Below, in pieces: positions 54,623 to 64,000 of a DNA stretch of 64,000 bases (position 1 is the stretch's first letter; every line of letters starts with the position of its first letter). Source of the DNA: JAUXFS01 sp963772635 (GTDB lineage Bacteria; Pseudomonadota; Alphaproteobacteria; Rhodospirillales; Defluviicoccaceae); NCBI GenBank assembly GCA_963772635.1, contig CAVYYK010000019.1, forward strand, positions 1 to 64,000, written 5' to 3'. The notes under the pieces were generated by a model. The model was not told the DNA's origin, did no database searches, and worked only from the letters and a program-made list of their open reading frames with translations. A program made the translations under genes and the position numbers.

Positions 54623-55967
54623 ATGCGAAAGCTGACAGCGGTGTTGGCGGGCCTGATCGTCGCCATGGCGGCGGCGCTTCCGGGTGCGGCTGCCGAGATC
54701 GAGGACAAGCTCGTCATCATAACGTCGTTTCCGAAGGATCTGACGGAGCCGTTCAAGGCGGCCTTCCAAAAGAAGCATCCGGGAACCGCGGTCGAGGTTC
54801 TCAACAAGAAAACGACGGCCGGCGTGAAATTCATTGAGGAGACGTCCAAGAACAACACGTCGGACATTTTCTGGGCGTCGGCGCCGGATGCATTCGAGGT
54901 GTTGAAGAACGACGGGTTGCTCGAAGCCTACCGGCCCGACGTCAAGGGCATTCCCGACAAGATCGGCGCCTACCCGATGAACGATCCGGATGGCATGTAC
55001 CTCGGCTTCGCCGCCGCCGGCTACGGCATCATGTACAACACCCGCTATCTAAAGGCGAAAGGCCTGCCGGAGCCCAAGGAATGGGACGACCTCAAGCAAG
55101 CCGTCTATCACGACCACGTGGGCATGTCGGCGCCGTCGCGCTCCGGCACGACGCACCTCACCGTGGAAACCATTCTCCAGGGTGACGGCTGGGATCAGGG
55201 CTGGCGCAGCCTCAAGGAAATGGCCGGCAACTTCAAGACCATCACCGAGCGCAGCTTCGGCGTGCCCGACGGCGTGAACAGCGGCGACTTCGGCGTCGGC
55301 ATCGTCATCGATTTCTTCGGATTCTCGTCCAAGGCCACCGGTTTTCCCGTCGAGTTCGTGTATCCGACGGTGACGACGCTGGTGCCGGCCAACGTCGCGA
55401 TCGTGAAGAACGCGCCGCATCCCAACGCGGCCAAGGCGTTCGTCGATTTCCTGCTGTCGACGGAAGGCCAGGAAATCCTCCTCGACCCGAAGATCCGTCG
55501 ATTGCCGATCAATCCGGACACCTACGCCAAGGCGCCTGCCGACTTCCCCAACCCGTTCAAGGACTCCTCGATCGGGGCGGCGGTGCGGTTCGACGTCGAA
55601 GAAGTCGGGGCAACGCTACAACTTGGTCAACGCGCTGTTCGACCAGCTCATCACCTTCCAACTCGACGGCCTGCGCGCCGCCACCAAGGCGGTGCAGGAT
55701 GCCGAGGCGGCATTGGCGAAGAAGCCCAACGCAGAGGGCGAGAAGCTGGTTCGGGAGGCGCGCGATCTGATCGCCGCGATGCCGGTGAGCGAGGCGGAGT
55801 CCATGGATTCGTCCTTCGACGCGATCTTCGAAAAGAAGCGCAAGAAGAAGGGCGACGAGGTGCCGATGCGTCAGGCGCAGGTGGAGGAGAAATGGGATGC
55901 CTTCGCCTCGAAGAACTACGCGGAGGCCGAGGCAAAGGCGAAGGCCGCTCTCGCGATGGCGAAATAG
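54623..55967 (+). CDS. ABC substrate-binding protein, Fe/polyamine type, with long charged C-terminal extension
   Basis: About 447 residues. Sec signal MRKLTAVLAGLIVAMAAALP, cut after GAAA. The binding-protein fold follows: KLVIITSFPKDLTEPFKAAF, TSDIFWASAPDAFEVLKNDG, GIMYNTRYLKAKGLPEPKEW. A usual member ends near residue 340. Here a helical, Lys/Glu-rich tail of about 110 residues follows (KAVQDAEAALAKKPNAEGEK, FDAIFEKKRKKKGDEVP, EAEAKAKAALAMAK). One frame change at about 55610 falls just before the tail, but both parts make sense. Ligand unknown. Confidence 0.85.
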
Positions 55968-56021
55968 CTTGACCCGGGGTCGTCAGCCCCGGGCGCCGGC
56001 GCTGATCGAACGGAACCGGCC

Positions 56022-57749
56022 GTGACCGCCGTCGCCCGGGCGCGCGCCGGTTTCGCCACGATGCGGCCGGGGCAGGCCGCGATCGCGCTGTTGATTGCCG
56101 CGTTTCTGATGGCGTTTCTGGTGGTGCCGGTCGCCAAGGTGGTTTTCGTGGCCTTCACCAGCGCCCGGACCGGCGAACTCACGCTGGTCAACTTCGCCGA
56201 TTTCTTCAACACCTCGCTGTTCCGGGAATCGTTCTTCAATTCCGTCTACGTGGCCGGGATGTCGGTGGTCCTCTCGTCCCTGTTCGCCCTGCCGCTGGCG
56301 TACTTCACCACCCGCTTCGTGTTCCGCGGCTCGATCCTGATCCAGAGCCTAGGGGTCATTCCCTTGATCATGCCGCCGTTCGTCGGCGCGGTCGCAATGC
56401 AGATGCTGTTCGGCCGCAACGGAACGGTGAACCTGCTGCTCGACCAATGGTTCGGAGTCAACATTCCGTTCATGGAGGGGCTCAACGGGGTCATCTTCGT
56501 AGAGAGCATTCATTATTTCCCGTTCATTCTCATCAATCTGTCGGCCAGCCTGAACAATATCGACAAGGCCATGGAGGAGTCGGCCCAGAACCTGGGGTGC
56601 AGCGGCTTCCGCCTGTTCCGGCGCATCGTCTTTCCGCTCGCGATGCCGGGCTACGTCGCCGGGGCCGCCCTGGTATTCATCAAGGTGTTCGACGACCTCG
56701 GCACGCCGCTTCTGCTCAACGTCAACACGATGCTGGCTCCCCAGGCCTACCTGCGCATCTCGTCGATCGGCATCGCCGATCCGATGGGTTACGTCATCTC
56801 GGTGATCCTGGTGGTCTCCTCGCTGGCGGCGATGTGGGTCGCCGCCCTGGCGTTGCGCGGCAAGGATTACGCCACCGTGCAACGCGGCGGTGGCGGCCTG
56901 AGCAAACGCGAAATGCGCCCCTGGGAGAAGGTGATCGCCTACGCCATCATCCTGTTCATCCTGGCGCTGGTGCTGGCGCCGCACATCGGCCTGACACTGC
57001 TTTCGTTCGGAACCATCTGGTCGTACAGCCCGCTGCCGGACGCCTACACGATAGCCCACTACGAACGCGTTTTCGCCGAGACGCCCGAGTACATCTCGAA
57101 CACGCTGGTGTACGCCTCGATCGCCGCAAGCCTGGACGTGGTCATCGGGGTGGCCATCGCGTATCTGGTCTTCCGCACGTCGCTGATTGGGCGGCAGGCG
57201 CTGGACTACGTCGCCATGGCTGCGCTCGCGGTGCCCGGCGTGGTTCTCGGCATCGGCTTCCTGCGGACCTACTTCGGCGTCAATCTGCCGTGGAGCAACC
57301 AGCCGCTGGCAACGTGGTGGGTGATGTTGGCGGTAGCGCTCGGCGTGCGGCGCCTTCCCTACGCCTTGCGCGCCTGCACCGCCGCCCTGCACCAGGTGAG
57401 CGTCTCGCTGGAGGAAGCCGCCGAGAACCTGGGCGCCGGAAAGATGCGGACGGTCCGCCGGATCGTCGTTCCGCTGATGTCCGGCGGCATCCTCGCCGGT
57501 TTCGTCACCAGCTTCGCGACGGCATCCGTCGAGCTGTCGGCGACGATCATGCTGGTCGGCCGGCAAAGCGACGCGCCGCTCGCCTATGGCCTCTATGTGT
57601 TCATGCAGTCGGCCGCCGGCCGAGGTCCCGGCGCCGCCCTCGGCATGGTCGCCGTCGCCATCGTCGGCCTCGCGACCTATCTGTCCCACCGGGTCATCGA
57701 GCGCGGCAGACGCGAGCGGGAGAAGGGTGCGATCGCGGAGTTCCAATGA
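56022..57749 (+). CDS. ABC permease, fused double (FbpB type)
   Basis: 575 residues with two permease halves in one chain, as in FbpB/AfuB iron transporters and related systems. About 12 membrane helices (first: ALLIAAFLMAFLVVPVAKVV). Two EAA-type coupling loops: EESAQNLGCSGFRLFRRIVF and EEAAENLGAGKMRTVRRIVV. The start is GTG 56022 (MTAVARARAGF). Intact. It lies between its binding protein and ATPase. Confidence 0.92.
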   Translation: MTAVARARAGFATMRPGQAAIALLIAAFLMAFLVVPVAKVVFVAFTSARTGELTLVNFADFFNTSLFRESFFNSVYVAGMSVVLSSLFALPLAYFTTRFVFRGSILIQSLGVIPLIMPPFVGAVAMQMLFGRNGTVNLLLDQWFGVNIPFMEGLNGVIFVESIHYFPFILINLSASLNNIDKAMEESAQNLGCSGFRLFRRIVFPLAMPGYVAGAALVFIKVFDDLGTPLLLNVNTMLAPQAYLRISSIGIADPMGYVISVILVVSSLAAMWVAALALRGKDYATVQRGGGGLSKREMRPWEKVIAYAIILFILALVLAPHIGLTLLSFGTIWSYSPLPDAYTIAHYERVFAETPEYISNTLVYASIAASLDVVIGVAIAYLVFRTSLIGRQALDYVAMAALAVPGVVLGIGFLRTYFGVNLPWSNQPLATWWVMLAVALGVRRLPYALRACTAALHQVSVSLEEAAENLGAGKMRTVRRIVVPLMSGGILAGFVTSFATASVELSATIMLVGRQSDAPLAYGLYVFMQSAAGRGPGAALGMVAVAIVGLATYLSHRVIERGRREREKGAIAEFQ

Positions 57750-57759
57750 GGAGGACTGA

Positions 57760-58848
57760 ATGACGGTCGAAGATCTGAAGAGCGCCGCGCCGTCGGTCGG
57801 GGTCGGCATCGAGGCAGTGAACCTCTCTTTCGGCAAGACGCATGTCCTCAAGGACATCGATCTCGAAATCCATCCCGGCGAGTTCTTCGCCTTTCTCGGT
57901 CCCTCGGGTTGCGGCAAGACCACGTTGCTGCGGCTCATTGCCGGCTTCAACCAGGCGCAGACCGGACGGGTGCTGATCGGCGGCAAGAACGTCGCGGGAC
58001 TCCCGCCGTGGCGGCGCAACGTCGGCATGGTGTTCCAGAGCTACGCCCTGTGGCCGCATATGACGGTGCGTGCCAACGTCTCCTTCGGACTGGAGGAGCG
58101 GCGGATGTCCAGGGCGGAGATCAAGCGGCGCGTCGAGGCGGCGCTCGATCTGGTCGGCCTCCTCGACCTCGCCGAACGCCGGCCGTCACAGCTTTCCGGA
58201 GGCCAGCAACAGCGCGTCGCCCTCGCGCGCACGATCGTCATCGAGCCCCAGGTTCTGCTGCTCGACGAGCCGTTGTCGAATCTCGACGCCAAGTTGCGCA
58301 TTCAGATGCGCCAGGACATCCTCGAACTCCAGCGCAAGCTCGACATCACGACCATCTTCGTCACCCACGACCAGGAAGAGGCGAACACCATGTGCGACCG
58401 CATCGCGGTCATGCAGAACGGAATAATCCAACAGGTGGGAACGCCGCTGGAGCTCTACGACAACCCGGCCAATCTGTTCGTCGCCGGCTTCCTGGGCACC
58501 GCCAACACCCTCGAGGGTATCATCGAGGAGCACGACGGGCAGAGCGTATTCCGTTCCGACGACGGCATATCGGTACCCCTCGAAACGCCGCAGCGGGGCC
58601 AGCGGACCATCGTCTTTCGTCCGCAGGACGTACGCGTCGACGACGAGACCAACGCCGGCGAGATCACCTTGCGGGGAACGGTGCGCTACCGGGAATTCCT
58701 CGGAAGTCAGGTCCGTTACGCGGTGCAGGTGGGGAGCCATACGATACTGGTGGAGGATACGCACCAGCGCGGCCGGACGACGCTGAACGAAGCGGAGGCC
58801 GTCGGACTGTGCCTCGACTTCAACCAGGTGATCGTTCTCGACCGGTGA
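57760..58848 (+). CDS. ABC ATPase (FbpC/PotA type)
   Basis: 362 residues. Walker A GPSGCGKTT, Q-loop MVFQSYALWPHM, signature QLSGGQQQRVALARTIVIEP, Walker B VLLLDEPLSNLDAKLR, H-loop FVTHDQEEANTM. A C-terminal TOBE-like regulatory domain follows (RTIVFRPQDVRVDDETN and VRYREFLGSQVRYAVQVG). Intact and 10 bp after the permease. Convergent with the next gene, with an 18-bp gap. Confidence 0.93.
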   Translation: MTVEDLKSAAPSVGVGIEAVNLSFGKTHVLKDIDLEIHPGEFFAFLGPSGCGKTTLLRLIAGFNQAQTGRVLIGGKNVAGLPPWRRNVGMVFQSYALWPHMTVRANVSFGLEERRMSRAEIKRRVEAALDLVGLLDLAERRPSQLSGGQQQRVALARTIVIEPQVLLLDEPLSNLDAKLRIQMRQDILELQRKLDITTIFVTHDQEEANTMCDRIAVMQNGIIQQVGTPLELYDNPANLFVAGFLGTANTLEGIIEEHDGQSVFRSDDGISVPLETPQRGQRTIVFRPQDVRVDDETNAGEITLRGTVRYREFLGSQVRYAVQVGSHTILVEDTHQRGRTTLNEAEAVGLCLDFNQVIVLDR

Positions 58849-58866
58849 GCGGGTCGGTGATCATGG

Positions 58867-60144
58867 TCACCGGGCGAGCGTAAAGTCCACCGATGCCGGG
58901 CGTCCGGGCAGGTGCAGGGTTGCCGCCGCCGGGGCGGTCTCGGCGATGACGGCGCCGCGGCGAATGACGTGGAGCCGGGTCGCGCGAAGACGAATTGCTT
59001 CCACCGGATCGGCGGCCTGGAGGATCACCAGGTCGGCGAAACAGCCGGGTTCGATGCCGTAGCCCTCCAGCCCGAGGATCCGCGCCGGGTTCTCGGTGAC
59101 CGCCCTGAAGCAGGCCCGCATCGCGTCGCTGCCGGTCATCATCGCCACGTGCAATCCCATCGACGCGGCGTCGAGCATGTCGGCGGCGCCGAGCGGATAC
59201 CAGGGATCCATCACGCAGTCCTGGCCGAACGCCACCGTCAGCCCGGCCGCCATCAGCTCGGGCACCCGGGTCATGCCGCGGCGTTTCGGATAGGTGTCGT
59301 GGCGCCCCTGGAGGACGATGTTGATCAGCGGATTGGCGACGATGCGCAGCTCGGCCTCCGCCATCAACGGGATCAGCTTGCTGACGTAGTAGTTGTCCAT
59401 GGAGTGCATGGAGGTGAGGTGCGAACCGGTGACCCGGCCGTTCAGCCCCAGGCGCTGCGTTTCGGCCGCCAGCGCCTCTACGTGACGCGACATCGGGTCG
59501 TCGCTCTCGTCGCAATGCATGTCGACCATCAGCCCCCGTTCCGCGGCGATCTCGCAGAGGGCGCGGATGGCGGCCGGGCCGTCGGCCATGGTCCGCTCGA
59601 AATGGGGAATGCCGCCGACCACGTCGACGCCCTTGTCGAGCGCCCGTTGCATGTTGTCCCGGGCGTTGGGCGACCGCAGATAGCCGTCCTGGGGAAACGC
59701 CACCAGTTGCAGGTCGAGATACGGCTTGACCGTTTTCTTGACCTCGAGCAGCGCGTCCACGGCCAGCAGCCGGTCGTCGCAGATATCCACGTGGGAGCGA
59801 ATGGCGAGGAGCCCGTGTCCGACCGCCCAATCGCAATAGCGGAGCGCCCGCTCGGTCAGGGCTTCCTGGGTCAGATCCGGCTTGAGCTCGCCCCACAACG
59901 CGATCCCCTCGAGCAGCGTGCCCGACGCGTTGATCCGCGGAAGGCCGTAGGACAGGGTGGAGTCCATGTGGAAGTGGGCATCGACGAACGGCGGCGTCAC
60001 CAGGCGTCCGGAAGCGTCGATCTCCCGCGACGCCTCGGCCTGGATCTTCGGCGCGACTTCGACGATCCGGTCCTTGTCGACGGCGATGTCGATGCCGGTT
60101 CGGCCGTCGGGCAGATTGGCGTTGCGGATCACCAGATCGAGCAT
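58867..60144 (-). CDS. codA: Cytosine deaminase-like amidohydrolase
   Basis: 425 residues, intact. VTPPFVDAHFHMDSTLSYGL (metal H-x-H), LLAIRSHVDICDDRLLAVDA, LVAFPQDGYLRSPNARDNMQ, VDMHCDESDDPMSRHVEALA (metal His, and Glu/Asp of the deamination site), VTGSHLTSMHSMDNYYVSKL and FGQDCVMDPWYPLGAADMLD (metal Asp). This layout matches CodA, which converts cytosine to uracil, though creatinine or isoguanine deaminases are close. Its ATG overlaps the upstream permease stop (ATGA), so it is co-translated with a nucleoside-type importer. Confidence 0.87.
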   Translation of the reverse strand: MLDLVIRNANLPDGRTGIDIAVDKDRIVEVAPKIQAEASREIDASGRLVTPPFVDAHFHMDSTLSYGLPRINASGTLLEGIALWGELKPDLTQEALTERALRYCDWAVGHGLLAIRSHVDICDDRLLAVDALLEVKKTVKPYLDLQLVAFPQDGYLRSPNARDNMQRALDKGVDVVGGIPHFERTMADGPAAIRALCEIAAERGLMVDMHCDESDDPMSRHVEALAAETQRLGLNGRVTGSHLTSMHSMDNYYVSKLIPLMAEAELRIVANPLINIVLQGRHDTYPKRRGMTRVPELMAAGLTVAFGQDCVMDPWYPLGAADMLDAASMGLHVAMMTGSDAMRACFRAVTENPARILGLEGYGIEPGCFADLVILQAADPVEAIRLRATRLHVIRRGAVIAETAPAAATLHLPGRPASVDFTLAR

Positions 60145-61089
60145 CACCGCTCTTCTTTGCGGAACGGCGTCAGCAGCGCGGCGGGTACCGGTGCATTGCG
60201 CGACAGGAACGCCATCGCCACGATGGTGAGAACGAACGGCATCATCAGGAACAGCTGATAGGGCAGATCGATGGCGGCGCTTGCCTGCAACCTGAGTTGC
60301 AGGGCGTCGATGAAAGCGAACAGGAACGCCGCGAGTGCCGACTTCCACGGATCCCACCGGCCGAAGACGATCAGCGCGATGCACACCCAGCCGCGGCCGG
60401 AAATCACCCCGAAGGTGAACGCGTTGAACTGGGCCATCGACAGAAAGGCGCCGGCGATCCCCATCAGGACGCCCGACAGCATCAGCGCCTGGTAGCGGAT
60501 CGCGGCGACGCTGACGCCGGCGGAATCGGCCGCGTGCGGCGACTCGCCGACAGTGCGAAGGTGGAGCCCCCAGGTCGTGTGACGGAGCACGAAAGCCGTT
60601 GCCGGAACCAGACAGCAGAGCGATGTAGACCAGGGCGTACTGGTTGAACAACACCGGTCCGATAATCGGGATGTCGGAGAGCAGCGGGATCGGCACCGTC
60701 TCGAACGCCTTGATGTTCGGCGGGCTCGCCGGCTGCTCGAAGATCACCCGGTAGAAGAAGAAAGCGAGGCCGGAGCACAACAGGGTCAGGCCCAGCCCGG
60801 AGACATGCTGGCTGAGGCCGAAGGTCACCGTGAGCAATCCCATCAGCACGCCGGCGATCGCCCCGGTCAGCATCGCCGCGGCGACCCCCAGCCACAGGCT
60901 GCCGGTGAAGTAGGTCGCGGTAAACCCGGTCATCGCCGAGAGCAGCATGATCCCCTCGATGCCGAGATTGAGAACCCCGGACCGTTCGGCGAACAGCTCA
61001 CCGAGGGTGGCGAACAGCAAAGGCGTCGCGATGCGGATCATCGCCGCGAAGAAACCGACCTGGAAGATCTGGGCGAGGATTTCATCCAT
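60144..61089 (-). CDS. BMP-type ABC permease 2 (NupQ/YufQ-like, one frameshift)
   Basis: About 310 residues, eight or more membrane helices. MDEILAQIFQVGFFAAMIRI, PLLFATLGELFAERSGVLNL with GIEG (the sequence typical of this family), GLSQHVSGLGLTLLCSGLAF. One frame change near 60610, then TTWGLHLRTVGESPHAADSA (coupling loop) and the end PVPAALLTPFRKEER. Overlaps the first permease by 8 bp and CodA by 4 bp. Confidence 0.88.
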
Positions 61090-62149
61090 GGCTCGGGAGT
61101 CCGACGCGAATTCGGTAGTTGGTGAAAAGCAGGGCGATCAGCATGGTCATCAGCGCCGTTCCCTGCATGACGTCGGCGAGAAACACCGGCACCCCGGTAC
61201 TTCGCGACATCGCATCTGCTCCGGTGATGATGATCGCAAAGAAGATGGCCGCCGGAACCACGCCGAGGGGATTGAGCCCTGCCAGCATGGCGATGACGAT
61301 GCCGGTATAGCCATAGCCCGTCGATATTCCCGCCATGACCTGGAAATGGAGACCGGCGGCCTCGCCGACTCCGGCCAATCCCGCCAGCCCGCCCGAGATC
61401 AACGCCGTCAGCATGATCACGGCGGTGATGTTATGGCCGGCATAAGCGGAAGCTTGCGGGTTTTGGCCGACGGCGCGGATCGCAAAGCCGAGGGTGGTGA
61501 ACCGCATCAACCACCAGACGAAAACCGCGGCGATGGCCGCGAGGAGAACGCCGAGGTGCAGTCGCGTCGCGTGCAGAAGGATCGGGAACTCGGCCTCCAT
61601 GCGAATGTCCGGCGAATCGGGAAAGCCGCTCAGGGGATCCTTCCATGGCCCGTCGAGCAACGCCATCATCCCGTAGAACACGATGAAGTTGAGCAGCAGG
61701 GTCGTGACCACGTCGTCGACCTTGTAGCGTGCCTTGAGGAACGCCGGGATCGCCGCCCACAGGCCCCCCGCGGCGATCCCGCAGATGATCATCAACGGCA
61801 CCAGCGACCAGGCGGGGAGGCTTTCCTGGGTTCCGACGTAGACCGCCGCCATCGCGCCGAGAAGGAATTGTCCCTCGGCGCCGATATTCCAGAACTTGGC
61901 GCGGAAGGCGACGGCGACGGCAAGACCGGTGAGCACCAGCGGCGCGGCCTTGACGATCGTCTCGACGATATCGAACTTGCTGTCGACCGCGCTCAGGAAC
62001 ATCGCCGCGTAGGAATCGATGACACTGGCGCCGGCGATGACGATCAGGCCGCTGCACAGAACCAAGGTGGCGAAAATGGCGGCGATGGGCAGGGCGAAAC
62101 TGAGCCATGCCGACGTCTTTTCGCGCTGTTCGAGGCGAAGGCGGATCAT
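61082..62149 (-). CDS. BMP-type ABC permease 1 (NupP/YufP-like)
   Basis: 355 residues, intact. MIRLRLEQREKTSAWLSFAL, LVLTGLAVAVAFRAKFWNIG with AEGQFLLG (family signature), YKVDDVVTTLLLNFIVFYGM, TTLGFAIRAVGQNPQASAYA (coupling loop) and FFAIIITGADAMSRSTGVPV. The start ATG 62149 overlaps the ATPase stop. Confidence 0.92.
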   Translation of the reverse strand: MIRLRLEQREKTSAWLSFALPIAAIFATLVLCSGLIVIAGASVIDSYAAMFLSAVDSKFDIVETIVKAAPLVLTGLAVAVAFRAKFWNIGAEGQFLLGAMAAVYVGTQESLPAWSLVPLMIICGIAAGGLWAAIPAFLKARYKVDDVVTTLLLNFIVFYGMMALLDGPWKDPLSGFPDSPDIRMEAEFPILLHATRLHLGVLLAAIAAVFVWWLMRFTTLGFAIRAVGQNPQASAYAGHNITAVIMLTALISGGLAGLAGVGEAAGLHFQVMAGISTGYGYTGIVIAMLAGLNPLGVVPAAIFFAIIITGADAMSRSTGVPVFLADVMQGTALMTMLIALLFTNYRIRVGLPSHG

Positions 62150-63670
62150 GCTGCCTCTCCCCGATATCCGGCCATCAGCAAGCCGACCTTCTGGGCCGTC
62201 GCCTCGGCCGCCGGCAGAACGTCCATGATCTTGCCCTCGTAGAGGACCGCGATGCGGTCCGAAAGCGTGAACAGTTCTTCCAGGTCCTCGCTGATGACGA
62301 TCACGCCGCGGCCGCGTGCGCGTTGGTCGAGAAACTGGCGGTGGACGAATTCGGTCGCCCCGACGTCGATGCCGCGGGTCGGCTGCGCGACCAGGAGGAC
62401 CAGCGGATCGAACGCCAATTCGCGGGCGAGCAGGACCTTCTGCAGGTTGCCGCCGGAGAGCGTCCCGGTGCGCACGTCGATGCCGGCGGTCTTGATCGAG
62501 AACCGCTCGATCTGCTCCTTGACGAACTTGCGGATCGCGCCGCGGTTGATCAGCCCATGGCGGCTGAACGGCTTCTCGTTGATCCGGGACAGCACCATGT
62601 TGGCGCTGAGCGGCAGCGCGGTGATCAGGCCGGTGACCATCCTGTCCTCGGGCACCCGCCCGATACCCAACTTCTTGACCACGTCGACGCTGGGGCGGTC
62701 GATCACCGTGCCGTCGATCACCATCCGGCCGGCGTGGGGTTGCAGAACGCCGGCGATGACGTCGGCGAGTTCCTTCTGGCCGTTTCCCGACACGCCGGCG
62801 ATGCCGAGGATCTCGCCGGCGTGGACGGTCAGGGAGAGATCCTTGAGCACCGGCCGCTCGGCGCTGCCGCCGGCAACGATCCCTTCCAGTTGCAGGAGCG
62901 GACCGCCCCGCTCGCTCGGCGGCTTCACCGGCGGCTTCAGCTCGTGCCCGCACATCAGCTCGCCGAGCCGGCGGTCGGTGAGATCCGGAGAATTGTCGAG
63001 GGTGGACGTCACCACGCCCTGGCGCATGATCATCATCCGGTTGGTGATCTCGCGGACCTCGTAGAGCTTGTGGCTGATAAAGATCACCCCCATGTCCTTC
63101 GCCGCCAGAGAGCGCATGGCGCGGAACAGCCCCTCGGCCTCCTGCGGCGTGAGCACCGCCGTCGGCTCGTCGAGGATCAGGATGCGGGCGCCGCGATAGA
63201 GCGCCTTGGCGATCTCGAGACGCTGTTGCTCGCCGACGGTCATCCGGCCGACGACGGCGTCGGGGTCGAGATGAAGGTTGTATTCCTCCCCGATCTCGGC
63301 AAGCCGCTTCTTGGCCGCGGCGCGGTCGAGAAGGCCGAAGCGGCTCTTCTGTCCGACCATCAGGTTGCCGATCACGGTGTGGCGCTGGACCAGGTGGAAA
63401 TGCTGGTGGACCATGCCGACACCGCGGGCGATGGCGTCGGCCGAGTTGTGGATCGCGGCCGGCTCGCCTTCGATCTCGATGGTGCCCTCATCGGCCGCGT
63501 AGGTGCCGAACAGGACGTTCATCAGGGTCGTCTTGCCGGCCCCGTTCTCGCCCAACAGGCCGAGGATATCGCCGCGATGGAGGGTGAGATCGACGCCGTC
63601 GTTGGCCCTGTTGGCGCCGAAGCTCTTGCAGATCCCGCGCATGGCGAGGAGAGGCGTTCGTCTCCGTCAT
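62146..63670 (-). CDS. BMP-type ABC ATPase, double domain (NupO/YufO-like, one frameshift)
   Basis: About 507 residues with two nucleotide-binding halves. First half: Walker A GENGAGKTT, QHFHLVQRHTVIGNL, signature MTVGEQQRLEIAKALYRGA, Walker B ILILDEPTAVLTPQE. Second half: GIAGVSGNGQKELADVIAG, LSGGNLQKVLLARELAFDPL with VLLVAQPTRGIDVGA. The start is ATG 63670 (MTETN) with one indel near 63650 that splits the first 12 residues from MRGICKSFGA. It couples to the two permeases. Confidence 0.9.
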
Positions 63671-63732
63671 CGTTGAGCTCCCGAGAGACGGGTCCGGGGC
63701 GACGGGGCCACCCCGGACCGCTGTGCATCCGT

Positions 63733-64000
63733 TCAGTCGGACTTCGGTGCGCTTTCGGAGACATCGACCCGGAAGGTGCCCTCGATGATCTCGCCTTGCC
63801 GTTTGGCGACCATGTCCTTGACGTCCGCCGGGAGCTTGTCCTCGAACTTGTGATAGGGCGCGAGATACGATCCGCCCTTGGCCATGTACGAGAAACCGCC
63901 AAAATCCTGCGCGGTGAACACGCCCGCCCTGACCAGCTTTATGATGTGCTCGACCGTCGGGTACATGTCCCAGATCGGCCCGGTGATGACCGTGTCCGGA
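63733..64000 (-). CDS. BMP-family substrate-binding protein, C-terminal part (window edge)
   Basis: At least 88 codons to the TGA at 63733. Reads YPTVEHIIKLVRAGVFTAQD, FGGFSYMAKGGSYLAPYHKF, then RQGEIIEGTFRVDVSESAPK. This matches the end of basic membrane protein/PnrA-type nucleoside-binding proteins and fits the transporter genes that follow. The N-terminus with the signal peptide is outside the window. Confidence 0.8.
   Translation of the reverse strand, partial: PDTVITGPIWDMYPTVEHIIKLVRAGVFTAQDFGGFSYMAKGGSYLAPYHKFEDKLPADVKDMVAKRQGEIIEGTFRVDVSESAPKSD

Overview
The window looks like a high-GC alphaproteobacterium, probably an environmental aromatic degrader. I infer this from codon usage, Rhizobiales/Rhodospirillales-like che and box genes, IS66 and IS4 remnants and a PEP-CTERM gene; I cannot name a genus. 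Many genes carry single-base frameshifts. These are dense at 1-10.9 kb and in the IS66 element (41.1-43.6 kb) and sparse elsewhere, so most are probably uncorrected read errors rather than true gene decay. I annotated through them and say so in each entry.

Layout. (1) 1-6.7 kb, minus strand: an N-type F-ATPase operon in the order atpD-C-Q-R-B-E-F-A-G, with no delta gene, the AtpQ/AtpR pair and a c subunit carrying Na+-type ligands. (2) 7.3-15.0 kb, minus strand: a compact chemotaxis operon (STAS-cheY-cheA-cheW-mcp-cheW-cheR-cheB). A divergent coiled-coil chemotaxis-like protein follows at 15.3-17.0 kb, then a small secreted His/Gly-rich protein. (3) 17.9-19.3 kb: a scar made of a response regulator cut off in its DNA-binding domain, a 20-codon tail of an unknown gene, a hairpin and an IS4-type transposase fragment. 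(4) 19.7-22.8 kb: rhlE and typA.

(5) 22.9-40.6 kb: an aerobic benzoyl-CoA (box) catabolic region. A minus-strand operon holds boxC, boxB, an adrenodoxin-type NADPH:ferredoxin reductase and a PnbB/DUF4863 protein. BoxR is transcribed from the same strand upstream. A divergent operon holds a flavodoxin, a second PnbB/DUF4863 protein, benzoate-CoA ligase and an alpha/beta hydrolase. After a lower-GC patch with a decayed MerR/PIN pair come a livKHMGF-type ABC importer, a hotdog thioesterase and glutaryl-CoA dehydrogenase. BoxA and BoxD are absent from the window. A TGCA-N6-TGCA type site sits at three promoters and suggests one BoxR regulon. The reductase plus flavodoxin may replace BoxA as electron donor to BoxB.

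(6) 40.7-44.3 kb: a PEP-CTERM gene with its own intrinsic terminator and a sigma-54 promoter, split by an IS66 element. The right end of that element is replaced by 58 consecutive A residues. (7) 44.7-46.2 kb: an FMN-dependent glutamate-synthase-like protein. (8) 46.3-64 kb: a nucleobase or N-heterocycle catabolism region. It contains a LysR regulator, a three-subunit molybdenum hydroxylase (form II, not CO dehydrogenase), CoxG, an NCS2 permease, two amidohydrolases of the cytosine deaminase group, a Fe/polyamine-type ABC importer and a BMP-type nucleoside ABC importer that runs off the window edge.
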